A stretch of 64,000 nt of DNA from positions 1,352,001 through 1,416,000 of the forward strand of contig JADKHO010000001.1 in the NCBI GenBank assembly GCA_016721765.1. Direction: 5' to 3'. The position numbers were made by a program, and so were the translations under genes. The notes below the pieces were generated by a model, which saw only the letters and a program-made list of their open reading frames with translations, had not been told where the DNA came from and made no database searches. Shown in pieces: positions 1 to 8,676 of the stretch. The stretch's first letter is position 1; each line of letters begins with the position of its first letter. The DNA is from Bacteroidota bacterium. Its GTDB lineage: Bacteria > Bacteroidota > Bacteroidia > UBA4408.

Positions 1-1435
1 CTCCGTAAGCAAACAATATAGTAGGATTGGAACCATCTAATTTTAGGCCTTTTTTACAGGCAATAAATAAAGGAATTTTTGTTCCGTCTTTACTGGTATA
101 AAAAACCTGTTTGGTTTCGTAGTCATCGATATTGAATTTTACATCAGATTTATATTGAATTTCGGTTTTCCCACTTGACAATTCATACCGAAAAATAGAA
201 GGCGGGTAGGTATAGGAAGTATAGGTATAAAACAAATATTTATCGCTTGCACCACCGCCTACAATGCTTGTTGTGCCCAAACCCGGGAGTGTAATTTCGC
301 GCTCCATATTTCCGCTTAAATCATACTGATATAAGCGGCTTGTTACATCTTTGAGGTAATTGATAATTAGTTTGTTTCCAATGGTAACAGATTCTTTTAT
401 TAATTCAGGCTTTTCTGCCACCAGAGTTTTCCAGTTTTCCTTTTTTGGGTTGAGTGGATTTACGGCAATAATTTTATGATTGGGTGCATTTTCATTGGTA
501 TTCACAATAAGCAGATCTCCGCTTTGTCCAATCACCGAATAATCATACTCAAATCCACTGAAAAGCAATTTAAAATCTTTATCTTTTAATAAATTCTTAT
601 AGCGCAATTCCATTCCATCTTGACCCACATCCCGAATAGTTAAAATTAAATATTTTTCATCTTCGGTTGTTTCGGCATGTACATAACGTTCAGCATGTTT
701 GGTGTCTTCAAAAATGAGGGCATCTTTTTCTTGAGGTTCACCTAATTTGTGGTAATAAATTTTTTGAAATTCATTTTTCATTGAAAACGCGCTAACCATG
801 CTTGGGCGTTCATAGCCACTGTAAAAAAAACCATTTCCATACCAGGCCGGGCTTGCAAATTTCACCCATTTTATTTTATCCGAAATAAGTTTTTGAGTAG
901 CCAGTTCAATTACCCAAATTTCTTCCCAGTCGCCTCCCGCTTGCGCTACCGAAAAAGCCATGTACTTACCATCTTTGGAAGCACCCCGCAATTCCACAGC
1001 AGAAGTTCCATCGGCTGAAATTTTATTGGGGTCAATTAATTCCATCGGCGTTCCATCGAGTCCTTTTTGCACATAATACACCGATTGGTTTTGTAAGCCG
1101 TTATTTCTGCTAAAAATATAATATTCGCCCACTCGAGTAGGAGCAGTATATTTTGGAAAATTAATGATATCGGTAATTCGATTTTTGATTTTTTCGCGAA
1201 AGGGAATTTGCCCGAGGTAATTTTGTGTTACTTTATTTTGCTCTGTTACCCATTGTTTAACTTTAGCCGCGGTATCGTTTTCCAGCCATCTATAAGGATC
1301 CGCAACACGAGTGCCAAAATAGTCGTCTACCTGATCCACTTTTGCAGTTTGAGGATATTTTAAGCGCACTGTGTTTTGAGCACTTGCCATGGTAAATAAA
1401 AATAAAGAAGCGGTACCAAGAATAAATTTTTGCAT
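1..1435 (-). CDS. Prolyl oligopeptidase family serine protease, S9A (3' end outside window)
   Basis: This is the N-terminal 478 residues of a proline-specific endopeptidase of family S9A, read from an ATG at 1433-1435 and still open at base 1. A short signal peptide (ending near MASAQN) predicts export. The region holds the N-terminal cap (YPQTAKVDQVDDYFGTRVADPYRWLE) and most of the seven-bladed propeller. It ends at LFAYG, the first strand of the alpha/beta-hydrolase fold, so the catalytic Ser, Asp and His lie beyond the window. The start is only 21 bases after the stop of the cyclophilin gene, so the two are probably co-transcribed; a peptidyl-prolyl isomerase followed by a prolyl peptidase makes a plausible periplasmic protein-turnover pair (inference). 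No frameshift is seen. Confidence 0.93.
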   Translation of the reverse strand, partial: MQKFILGTASLFLFTMASAQNTVRLKYPQTAKVDQVDDYFGTRVADPYRWLENDTAAKVKQWVTEQNKVTQNYLGQIPFREKIKNRITDIINFPKYTAPTRVGEYYIFSRNNGLQNQSVYYVQKGLDGTPMELIDPNKISADGTSAVELRGASKDGKYMAFSVAQAGGDWEEIWVIELATQKLISDKIKWVKFASPAWYGNGFFYSGYERPSMVSAFSMKNEFQKIYYHKLGEPQEKDALIFEDTKHAERYVHAETTEDEKYLILTIRDVGQDGMELRYKNLLKDKDFKLLFSGFEYDYSVIGQSGDLLIVNTNENAPNHKIIAVNPLNPKKENWKTLVAEKPELIKESVTIGNKLIINYLKDVTSRLYQYDLSGNMEREITLPGLGTTSIVGGGASDKYLFYTYTSYTYPPSIFRYELSSGKTEIQYKSDVKFNIDDYETKQVFYTSKDGTKIPLFIACKKGLKLDGSNPTILFAYG

Positions 1436-1456
1436 GAGTTAAGATGCGAATAATTT

Positions 1457-2320
1457 TTAGTGAATAATTTTGCAATACATGCGAATGTCTTGCTTTGGTC
1501 GGTCGTTTGCGCCTTTTTCCACAGCAGCTATTTTATCAATCACATCCAAACCTTCAATTACTTCCCCAAAAACTGTATATCCGCCATCCAAATGCGGGGT
1601 GCCACCAAGTGTGTTATAGGTTTTTCGTTGTTCCTCGCTGTATTTAAAAGGTGCAAGTTTCGCTGCTTCTGCATTGGTCATAGCTTCGGCAAGGGCATTA
1701 AGTACATTCATGCTATCCGGGTTTTGGGTGGGCTGATTGGCAATAAAGCGATTTTTTAAGGCTTCATTTTCAGGACGGGTTATTATTTGCTGAAATAAAC
1801 TTTGCTTGTTTTGTTGATTCACACGGGCTTCCATTGCGTCTAAATCGCTAGGGGCAAATTTATTTCCTTGCACAATGTAAAACTGGCAACCACTTGAAGC
1901 TTTCAGTGGATTCACATTATCCCCTTGTCGAGCAGCCGATAGTGCACCTTTTTTATGATAAAACTTTGGATTAATCTCGGCAGGGATAGTATAGCCTACA
2001 TCGCCGTTTCCAAGCATGGCTTCAGGTGTAGCGCGTTTGCTGGTAACATCGCCGCCTTGGATCATAAAATTACTGATTACCCTATGAAACAAGGTACTGT
2101 CTAAGGTTTTTTCACGCACCAATTTTAAAAAATTGTCGCGGTGCAATGGAGTTTCATTGTACAACCTTACTTTAATAATTCCCATGTCGGTTGTAATTTG
2201 AACCACACTGTCTTGCAGGATTTCGACTGCCGGAGCTTTTTCAGTTTTTTTTGATTTTTGTGCAAAGCCGGTTGTGCATAACAGGCATAGCGCAGTAAGG
2301 AATAAACTTATTTTTTTCAT
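1457..2320 (-). CDS. Exported cyclophilin-type peptidyl-prolyl cis-trans isomerase
   Basis: The 287-residue protein has a signal peptide (about 1-20, cleaved after GFAQ) and a cyclophilin domain from about residue 38. Cyclophilin signatures are visible: TDMGIIKVRLY, the catalytic FHRVI followed by FMIQGGD, CQFYIVQG, and near the C-terminus GGYTVFGEVIEGLDVIDKI. Between the FYIVQG and FGEV strands there is a charged helical insert of about 60 residues, common in Bacteroidota homologues. It should catalyse proline isomerisation during folding of envelope proteins. It is the first gene of a probable two-gene unit with the prolyl oligopeptidase. It diverges from the lipoprotein gene at 2463. Confidence 0.93.
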   Translation of the reverse strand: MKKISLFLTALCLLCTTGFAQKSKKTEKAPAVEILQDSVVQITTDMGIIKVRLYNETPLHRDNFLKLVREKTLDSTLFHRVISNFMIQGGDVTSKRATPEAMLGNGDVGYTIPAEINPKFYHKKGALSAARQGDNVNPLKASSGCQFYIVQGNKFAPSDLDAMEARVNQQNKQSLFQQIITRPENEALKNRFIANQPTQNPDSMNVLNALAEAMTNAEAAKLAPFKYSEEQRKTYNTLGGTPHLDGGYTVFGEVIEGLDVIDKIAAVEKGANDRPKQDIRMYCKIIH

Positions 2321-2348
2321 TCTTTAGAAGGGTTTAAAAACAGGGTTA

Positions 2349-2377
2349 TTTGAAATCATAATTTTGTTTTACTTTTG
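2349..2377 (+). promoter_or_regulatory. Bacteroidota-type promoter for the lipoprotein gene
   Basis: TTTG at 2349-2352 and TACTTTTG at 2370-2377, 17 bases apart, match the -33 and -7 consensus of the Bacteroidota primary sigma factor. This predicts a leader of about 80 bases before the ATG at 2463. Confidence 0.5.
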
Positions 2378-2462
2378 TATATCAATTTCACAATATTACA
2401 AATATTTATTATCAGAGAGGGGATTGCACAATTCCGTTTCTGAAAAATTAACTCAAGCCCAA

Positions 2463-2816
2463 ATGAAGAGAATACTAGTTCCATTAATAGCCTTATCGCT
2501 CCTTGTTTTTGTTGCAGTACAATCTTCTTGTAAAAAGAAAAAACCAACAGAAGCCGAAATTAGTTTAGTTGACTCAGTTGGTAAAGCTCTTGGTGGTGCC
2601 AAGGTTTATGTAAATTCAAAAAACAATACTCCTCCCGGAACGATTGAAGACACTCAAATTTCTGATAACCGTGGAAAAACTTTTCACACATTTGAGAACG
2701 AAGCAATTTTACAAGTGGAAGTATCAAAACAAGTGGGAGGAAAAACAATTTCGGGATACGGCATTCTTCGCCTAGAAGAAGGAAAAAAGGTGGAACTGGC
2801 GATTACCGTTCATTAG
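2463..2816 (+). CDS. Small lipoprotein of unknown function
   Basis: The ATG at 2463 is preferred over an upstream in-frame ATG at 2364, because it opens directly into a lipoprotein signal (MKRILVPLIALSLLVF, then QSSC with the lipidated Cys at residue 23) and because the promoter lies at 2349-2377. After the Cys come a Lys-rich stretch and about 85 residues with beta-strand character (ISLVDSVGKALGGAKVYVN, GRGKT-like turns, LQVEVSKQVGG), resembling a single carboxypeptidase-regulatory or Ig-like fold. I do not recognise a named family. Its last 4 bases overlap the convergent gene ending at 2813. Confidence 0.75.
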   Translation: MKRILVPLIALSLLVFVAVQSSCKKKKPTEAEISLVDSVGKALGGAKVYVNSKNNTPPGTIEDTQISDNRGKTFHTFENEAILQVEVSKQVGGKTISGYGILRLEEGKKVELAITVH

Positions 2817-3157
2817 TTTTCGCTTTCTTTTTTTTTAAAATATTCTACAATCGCTTGACGCATTAAATGATTTTGTTGCAAAGGTTTTAAGTGCGGCAAC
2901 TTTTCGGTTGCTTTCCAATGCGGCCATCCATCGCCATCCATTCCTTCATATTCATAGTAACCATATTGCCCAAGCAAGGTGCAAACTGCAATGTGCATCA
3001 CATCAAGTTTTTGGTCTTTACTAAATTTTCGAAAACCTTGTCCCAATTCTTGCACTCCAATCAAAAAAAGAATGGCTTGCACGTCCAATGCTTCGCCATA
3101 AGGTTCTGATATTTTTTTTACAAGCGTATTCCAGCTTGCTTCAAATTCTAGATCCAT
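2813..3157 (-). CDS. Conserved hypothetical protein, cytosolic
   Basis: A 114-residue acidic protein without signal peptide or membrane segment. It looks all-helical, with a central aromatic-rich GYYEYEGMDGDGWPHW stretch and a C-terminal LKPLQQNHLMRQAIVEYFKK helix. The composition and compact size suggest a conserved Bacteroidota family, but I cannot name it. It is followed in the same direction by nothing close; upstream (3189) lies the PP2C phosphatase stop, 31 bases away, so it could be the distal gene of that operon. Confidence 0.75.
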   Translation of the reverse strand: MDLEFEASWNTLVKKISEPYGEALDVQAILFLIGVQELGQGFRKFSKDQKLDVMHIAVCTLLGQYGYYEYEGMDGDGWPHWKATEKLPHLKPLQQNHLMRQAIVEYFKKKESEN

Positions 3158-3188
3158 TAAAATGTGTAGTTACTAAATTTGGGTGTAC

Positions 3189-4982
3189 TTATACTATTTT
3201 TATTCCCATAACAAGTATGTCATCCACTTGCTCATGCACACCTTGCCAATCTATGAGTTGATTGTCGAGAATTTTTTTCTGCTCCTCCACCGGTTTTTGA
3301 TAAATTTCAAGAAGTAAATTTCTGAAGCGATTGGCCATGAATTTTTTTCCGGCCGGACCTCCAAACTGATCCACATATCCATCCGAAAATACATACACCA
3401 TATCTCCTGATTTTAAATCAATAACATTGTTCTTATAGGGCTTGGCAGTAGAACCTGTATAGTAACCTATTGGAAATTTATCGGCTTTGTATTCTAATAA
3501 CTGTCCATCACGGATTAAATACAAAGGATTGTAGGCTCCCGCAAATTGAAGTTCTTTGTTTTTAAAATCGATGGAACAGAGCGCCAAGTCCATTCCGTCT
3601 TTGCTTTGTGTTTCGCTGTTTGATTGATGCAAGGTTTCACTTACGCCGATGTTGAGTGCATCGAGTATACGCGCGGGTTGCGATTCATTGTTGTTATTTA
3701 CTACATATTTTAAAATGTTGTAAGCCACAATACTCATAAAAGCACCCGGCACACCATGACCTGTACAATCTACAGCAGAAAAAAGGGTTTTACCGTTTTT
3801 TTGTTCTACCCAATAAAAGTCACCGCTAACAATGTCTTTGGGTTTATATAAAATAAAGGAGTTGGGAAGAATAATACGCAACACACTTTGTGGAGGAAGA
3901 ATGGCTTCTTGAATGCGCTTTGCGTAACGAATACTATCGGTTACTTGTTTGTAAAGCACTTCAAGGATTTCGTTTTTAGTTTCGATTTCCTCTTTTTGTT
4001 TCACCACTTCCTCAGTACGTTCCACCACCTTCGCTTCGAGGAAGCGTTCGTTTTCGTCCAATTCACTACGCATCTTTAAGAGCGCATGTCCAAGGGTATC
4101 CTGATCACTTAAAGGATTGTATTCTGATGCAAAGTTTCCCGAACCCACTTCTTTTGCAAAGTGGGTAGTACTTCTGAGTCCATCAACAAGGTCATTTAAG
4201 GCAAGCGACATTTCACCAATTTCATCATTTCGGTTACGTATTTTTTCATCCGGTAAAACTCCTTTTCCCATCGAAATCAGTATCTTTTTTAGGTAAGAAA
4301 TAGGCCGCACGATACTCCTAACGGTAAACATGGCAATTAACAAACCACCTATTAAGAGTGCAATTCCAAGCCCGGTTACAATGGTAGTGAGGGTTCGGAA
4401 GGAAAGTAGCATATCGTTGTTGATGCGCTTAGAATCTCTGTTTTGGCGGTCGATGATGCGCGACAGTTTTTGTTGAACAGCTTGTGTTTTTAAATCGATG
4501 TCGCCACCGGTTTCCACCAAAGGACCATAATTAAAAATAAGAAGGGGGTCGCTATAGGAAGCAAATGAATTGATGGAGTCCATTACTTCTTTGTGAATCG
4601 CAAACAGTTCATCAATTTTGGTAAACACATCGTTAATGGAGTCGCGGTCATCTTTTCTCCACCGCAGTGAAAGTCCTTTAATGCGGCCTTTTAGTGCAGG
4701 GTATTCTCTGAAGTTATTTTCACGAAGCTTTTGTTTGTCGGGATTTTCAGGGATGGTTTGAACGTTTACCCAATAACTAATTAAAGGTTTTGAGATGAGC
4801 ACTACCTTGTTTAGTTCATCCAAAGCTTTGAGCGATGGATTGTAAACTTGGTTGATTTTATCATTGATTTTACGGCTTTCTTTTAAGGTTGTGTTGGTAA
4901 AAAGAAAGGCAATGAGGGTAGACAGAATTAATATCCCGAAGCCTGTTCCTATTTTTCTACCAATGGTAAATCTAAAGTTCAT
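3189..4982 (-). CDS. Membrane sensor with HAMP domain and SpoIIE/PP2C-type serine phosphatase
   Basis: 597 residues in this order: TM helix 11-30; a periplasmic, four-helix-bundle-like region of about 170 residues (31-199); TM helix 200-222; HAMP (about 219-272, with RPISYLKKI); coiled coil (305-350, ending KRIQEAILP); PP2C/SpoIIE domain (about 375-597). Metal-binding motifs are visible: GDFYW, then VDCTGHGVPGAFMS with Asp405, and GDMVYVFSDGYVDQFG near the end. The enzyme should dephosphorylate a serine/threonine phosphoprotein in response to a periplasmic cue. The layout matches SiaA/RsbU-like phosphatases. It is the third gene of an operon with YfiR and a TPR protein (25-base gap). A second PP2C gene (26078) and a SiaC-like protein (21663) are in the window. 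Confidence 0.9.
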   Translation of the reverse strand: MNFRFTIGRKIGTGFGILILSTLIAFLFTNTTLKESRKINDKINQVYNPSLKALDELNKVVLISKPLISYWVNVQTIPENPDKQKLRENNFREYPALKGRIKGLSLRWRKDDRDSINDVFTKIDELFAIHKEVMDSINSFASYSDPLLIFNYGPLVETGGDIDLKTQAVQQKLSRIIDRQNRDSKRINNDMLLSFRTLTTIVTGLGIALLIGGLLIAMFTVRSIVRPISYLKKILISMGKGVLPDEKIRNRNDEIGEMSLALNDLVDGLRSTTHFAKEVGSGNFASEYNPLSDQDTLGHALLKMRSELDENERFLEAKVVERTEEVVKQKEEIETKNEILEVLYKQVTDSIRYAKRIQEAILPPQSVLRIILPNSFILYKPKDIVSGDFYWVEQKNGKTLFSAVDCTGHGVPGAFMSIVAYNILKYVVNNNNESQPARILDALNIGVSETLHQSNSETQSKDGMDLALCSIDFKNKELQFAGAYNPLYLIRDGQLLEYKADKFPIGYYTGSTAKPYKNNVIDLKSGDMVYVFSDGYVDQFGGPAGKKFMANRFRNLLLEIYQKPVEEQKKILDNQLIDWQGVHEQVDDILVMGIKIV

Positions 4983-5007
4983 GAAAGCGGTTTCGGGTTA
5001 TGGGAAA

Positions 5008-5904
5008 TTATTTTTTATTTCGGTCCAAATCTTGAAGAAGTAAATCAATATACTGACGTTTCTCCTCTTCATTTAAACTAAAATATATTCCCGACAAACC
5101 TACTAAAGTTTCTCTTCTGTTGGGATTTAAGTGATAGGCTTTTTCCATAAAAGGTAAAGATTCTTTAAATAAGCCGGTGCAATTGTCTACTATCATGTTT
5201 AAGCTAACAATGTCTTCATCATAACCCATTGCATTAATAATCTTAACGGCTTGATTATAATACAGGAGCGCCATATTATAATTGGCTGTAATGTTATTTG
5301 GATCGATTGCCAATACTTTGCTAAAAGCGTCTCTTTCTTTGGCTATGTATTGTTTTCTAAGGGAAGAATCCGGAGTTTCTGCAAGTTTTAAATAAGCATA
5401 TCCAAGCGCAAGATGCACATCAATTTCTTTTTTTGAAAAATCAAAAGCGGAATCAGAAGCCAATGCTGTTCGCTTATAAAGTGCATAATATTTTTCAGCT
5501 TGATTTGTATTGAAGCTGTCCAAAAATGCTTTTACATCGTTGTAGTAAAGCGCAGAAAGTGATTTTAAATTCTTTTGATTCTCAGCGACTAATTCATTAT
5601 TTGCATCTAATTGTATGGAGCGCACAAAGGAGCGGTAAGCTTCTTCTCGAGAGCTAAGTGCTTTGTTTGCTGTTTCAAATTTCTTATAATATTCTTTATA
5701 CGAGAATCCACGCAAATACCAGGCTCTTGGACTATCTTTTAATGCTTTACTTGCAACGGCTGAGTCACTCGTAATTTTGGCATTGATGTAATCATTTTGT
5801 TGCAAATAATTTTGAATGGTAAAAATTAAGTCATGCTCTTGCGCTTGCGCCATTCCTAGGAATGAGCAACATACCAAAAACACTATTAATTTAATCTTTT
5901 TCAT
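5008..5904 (-). CDS. Exported TPR-repeat protein
   Basis: 298 residues with a signal peptide (1-21, ending GMAQAQ). The mature part is helical with TPR-like units such as PRAWYLRGFSYKEYY, EAYRSFVRSIQLDANN, AFSKVLAIDPNNITANYNMALLYY and SLPFMEKAYHLNPNRRETLVGLSGIYFSLNE. It probably acts as a periplasmic scaffold. It starts 5 bases after the YfiR gene and ends 25 bases before the HAMP/PP2C gene, so it may bridge the periplasmic sensor and YfiR (inference). Confidence 0.85.
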   Translation of the reverse strand: MKKIKLIVFLVCCSFLGMAQAQEHDLIFTIQNYLQQNDYINAKITSDSAVASKALKDSPRAWYLRGFSYKEYYKKFETANKALSSREEAYRSFVRSIQLDANNELVAENQKNLKSLSALYYNDVKAFLDSFNTNQAEKYYALYKRTALASDSAFDFSKKEIDVHLALGYAYLKLAETPDSSLRKQYIAKERDAFSKVLAIDPNNITANYNMALLYYNQAVKIINAMGYDEDIVSLNMIVDNCTGLFKESLPFMEKAYHLNPNRRETLVGLSGIYFSLNEEEKRQYIDLLLQDLDRNKK

Positions 5905-5909
5905 ATACT

Positions 5910-6431
5910 TTATTCAACTAAAATGGCCAAGCCGGCTAGGCTGGAACCTATTTTTAAATTATATTTTTCGGCATTAGCCTTGTTTAATTCGAAGCGTTGT
6001 TTGTTTTCCATAATCACAAAATTGATGGCGGCACCTTGTTTGGCACAGCCCGGACGTTCAGCCACGATAAGTGTGCTAAAGCCTTTCATTTTTGAAGAAA
6101 TTTCTTTAATGTTCGAGGCATTATCAGCAGCAACAAATAGCAAATGGCACTTGCCAATTGCATTTACATTCGGGAAACTTTGTATTTCAAAAGGTTGAGC
6201 GCCGGCTTTTTTAGTTGCGGCCATGTTGCTCAAATCTTTCAACAAGGGGGTAGTGCCTACAATTCCGATGATGAAATTTCCTTGTTTATAGCTGGCCGGC
6301 CACTCAATGTATTTTGTGAAGTTGTAAATGAAGGTTGCCTTGATTTTTGACGGCGTATCATCTGCCGCTTGAATACCAAGCGACATGAAGCCTATCAAAC
6401 CTACAAAAGCTATTTTAAAAAACCTGTTCAT
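5910..6431 (-). CDS. YfiR family periplasmic protein (DUF4154)
   Basis: 173 residues from the ATG at 6429-6431. An earlier in-frame ATG at 6455 would add eight hydrophilic residues in front of the signal peptide and is less likely. After a signal peptide (ending IQAAD) comes the family hallmark KIKATFIYNFTKYIEWP, followed by FIIGIVGTTPLL, HLLFVAADN, STLIVAERPG, INFVIMENKQRFELN and the terminal SLAGLAILVE. In Pseudomonas, YfiR is a periplasmic inhibitor of a HAMP-containing diguanylate cyclase. Here no GGDEF gene follows; the third gene of the operon is instead a HAMP/PP2C phosphatase, which is the likely target. Confidence 0.9.
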   Translation of the reverse strand: MNRFFKIAFVGLIGFMSLGIQAADDTPSKIKATFIYNFTKYIEWPASYKQGNFIIGIVGTTPLLKDLSNMAATKKAGAQPFEIQSFPNVNAIGKCHLLFVAADNASNIKEISSKMKGFSTLIVAERPGCAKQGAAINFVIMENKQRFELNKANAEKYNLKIGSSLAGLAILVE

Positions 6432-6658
6432 TTTTTTTCGAGCGGGGCATTGCAAGTATTGTGCTATAAATTAGTAGGGCACAATTTGCAATCATCAAAA
6501 CTACTCAAAAGAAAACGATTAACCAACGCTTGTTTTTGAATTTGTTGACACTATAAAGTTGAAAACGAATGGAAATAAATTACCGGACTTTTGACAAAAT
6601 AAAGACTAAATAGGTAAGGTGTTTTGTGTGGTTGAGCGCTGTTGAATCCCTTCGCCTA

Positions 6659-8605
6659 CTATGGAATTCGCACCATGTTAATGTTTTTTGGAGGGGCAAT
6701 AATGAGCGGCACAGTTTCCACAGTAACGGAACTGGTGTCTAAACCAAAAGCTTTAGGTTCCGATAAACTGAGGTGTTTTAAAACGGAATAAACATCCAAA
6801 ATAATTTTTTCAATAAAAGGCAGATCGTTTTCGTAGGAAACAAATTTTTCGATAACAATGAATCTAAAATCACCAATGATGTTGTTTTTATTTAATGATT
6901 TATAGCGGCTTGTTATATCAACCTCATTGTTACGCACCATATCTTCTACTGCTTTGCGAAACATTAAATTGATGCGGGGTGCAATTCGGAATCCAAGTCG
7001 AAAATCAATTCGGATAACATCGTCGTGAATGAATTCGCTCACCTTGTATTCCATTCGATAAGGTTCATCCACTACATCCACATGCACAAACCAATAAATA
7101 TCGGCTCGTTTGGGTTGCTTTTGCATGATGGAATAAATGATTTTAGATTCTATTTCTTCACGGCTATCAGCACTGGTAAGGTAAACCAAATGTGTGGCAT
7201 ATTTGGGAACGGTTAAATCGTGGCTTAAATCTTCGAGTATAGGCAGATAGTCGCCTAGCTTTACAAATTCAACATAGCGATTGCGGATTTTGCGGGCATA
7301 AAACCAAATCAACATAATGGATGAGAGGAAACTGGCAATCATTAAACTGATCCATCCGCCATTCGTAAATTTCCCTAATTGCGCTACAAAAAAAGACAAT
7401 TCCACAATTAAATAAACTACAATAAACATCCAGATAAATGGCTTCCAATATTTTTTAATTTTCATAAAATAAGTGAGCAAACGCGAAGACATCAGCATCC
7501 CCAAAATAATGGTTAGGCCATAAGCAGCCTCCATTTTAGAAGATTCACGAAAATGAAGAACAACAATTATACAGCCGATACACAAAAACCAATTTACCGA
7601 TGGAATATACAACTGACCTTTGATATCGCCGGGATATTTGATGCGGGCTTTGGGCCAAAAATTTAAACGAATTGCCTCGTTAATTAAGGTAAATGAGCCG
7701 CTAATTAATGCTTGGCTTGCCACCACAGTAGAGACCGTAGCCAACATAATTCCAAAAGGTAAAAACCAAAGCGGCATAATTGCATAAAAAGGATTGGACC
7801 CGCCCAGCCAACTCCCTTCTTGGGAAATAAGCCAAGATGCTTGACCAAAATAATTGAGTAATAAAGTAACTTTTACAAAACTCCAAGTAATACGAATGTT
7901 TTGTTTGCCGCAATGTCCAAGATCAGAATAAAGCGCTTCAGCTCCGGTAGTGCACAAAAAAACAGCTCCCAAAAGCCAAAAACCATTGGGATGCTCGGCT
8001 AATAATAAATAGGCGTAATAGGGATTGATAGCTTTAAGTACCGACCAATTGTGCATCAATTCCGAAAAACCAAGAATTCCTATTGTGGTAAACCAAATGA
8101 GCATCACCGGACCAAAGAGTTTTCCAATGGATTTTGTTCCGAATTGCTGTATTGCAAAGAGTAAGAATATGATAATGATTACAATCGGAACTGTTGGAAT
8201 GTGGCGAAGTGATTCAATCATTCCCAAACCTTCAATGGCAGAGGAGACAGAAATTGGGGGGGTAATAATTCCTTCTGCTAAAATAGCGCTTCCACCAATT
8301 ACAGCCGGAAACAGCAACCACTTAATTTTGGTTTTTTTGACTAAGGTATACAAACTGAAAATTCCTCCCTCTCCTTTATTATCGGCACGGAGCGTAAGGA
8401 TTACATATTTAATCGTAGTTTGAAGTGTAAGGGTCCAGAATATACAACTAATTCCACCCATTACTGTTTCAACATTAATAGGAGCTTCTCCTACGATTGC
8501 TTTTAGCACATACAAGGGTGAGGTACCAATATCGCCAAAAATAATTCCTAGCGTTACAAGAAGCCCGGCTGCTGAAACTTTGTGAACAGAGTGATGCGCT
8601 GACAT
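6659..8605 (-). CDS. kup: KUP family potassium uptake protein, copy 1
   Basis: 648 residues. The N-terminus shows the KUP signature LGIIFGDIGTSPLYVLKAI, then DNKGEGGIFSLYTLV and GDGIITPPISV-like AEGIITPPISV. About 12 hydrophobic helices run to roughly residue 430, followed by a soluble C-terminal region (LPILEDLSHDL...VKYATHLVYLTSADSREE) typical of the family. It imports K+ with protons. It lies 71 bases downstream of a second kup gene in the same orientation and is about as long, so the two are tandem paralogues. It has its own promoter-like sequence. Confidence 0.96.
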   Translation of the reverse strand: MSAHHSVHKVSAAGLLVTLGIIFGDIGTSPLYVLKAIVGEAPINVETVMGGISCIFWTLTLQTTIKYVILTLRADNKGEGGIFSLYTLVKKTKIKWLLFPAVIGGSAILAEGIITPPISVSSAIEGLGMIESLRHIPTVPIVIIIIFLLFAIQQFGTKSIGKLFGPVMLIWFTTIGILGFSELMHNWSVLKAINPYYAYLLLAEHPNGFWLLGAVFLCTTGAEALYSDLGHCGKQNIRITWSFVKVTLLLNYFGQASWLISQEGSWLGGSNPFYAIMPLWFLPFGIMLATVSTVVASQALISGSFTLINEAIRLNFWPKARIKYPGDIKGQLYIPSVNWFLCIGCIIVVLHFRESSKMEAAYGLTIILGMLMSSRLLTYFMKIKKYWKPFIWMFIVVYLIVELSFFVAQLGKFTNGGWISLMIASFLSSIMLIWFYARKIRNRYVEFVKLGDYLPILEDLSHDLTVPKYATHLVYLTSADSREEIESKIIYSIMQKQPKRADIYWFVHVDVVDEPYRMEYKVSEFIHDDVIRIDFRLGFRIAPRINLMFRKAVEDMVRNNEVDITSRYKSLNKNNIIGDFRFIVIEKFVSYENDLPFIEKIILDVYSVLKHLSLSEPKAFGLDTSSVTVETVPLIIAPPKNINMVRIP

Positions 8606-8621
8606 AAAAGATTAAGAGCTG

Positions 8622-8651
8622 CGAAAGTAAATATTACTTTGGCATTCCAAA
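8622..8651 (-). promoter_or_regulatory. Promoter of kup copy 1
   Basis: On the minus strand TTTG (8651-8648) and TACTTTCG (8629-8622) are 18 bases apart, 17 bases upstream of the ATG. This allows copy 1 to be expressed separately from copy 2. Confidence 0.45.
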
Positions 8652-8676
8652 TTCTGTTAATCGAAATAAATTGGTT

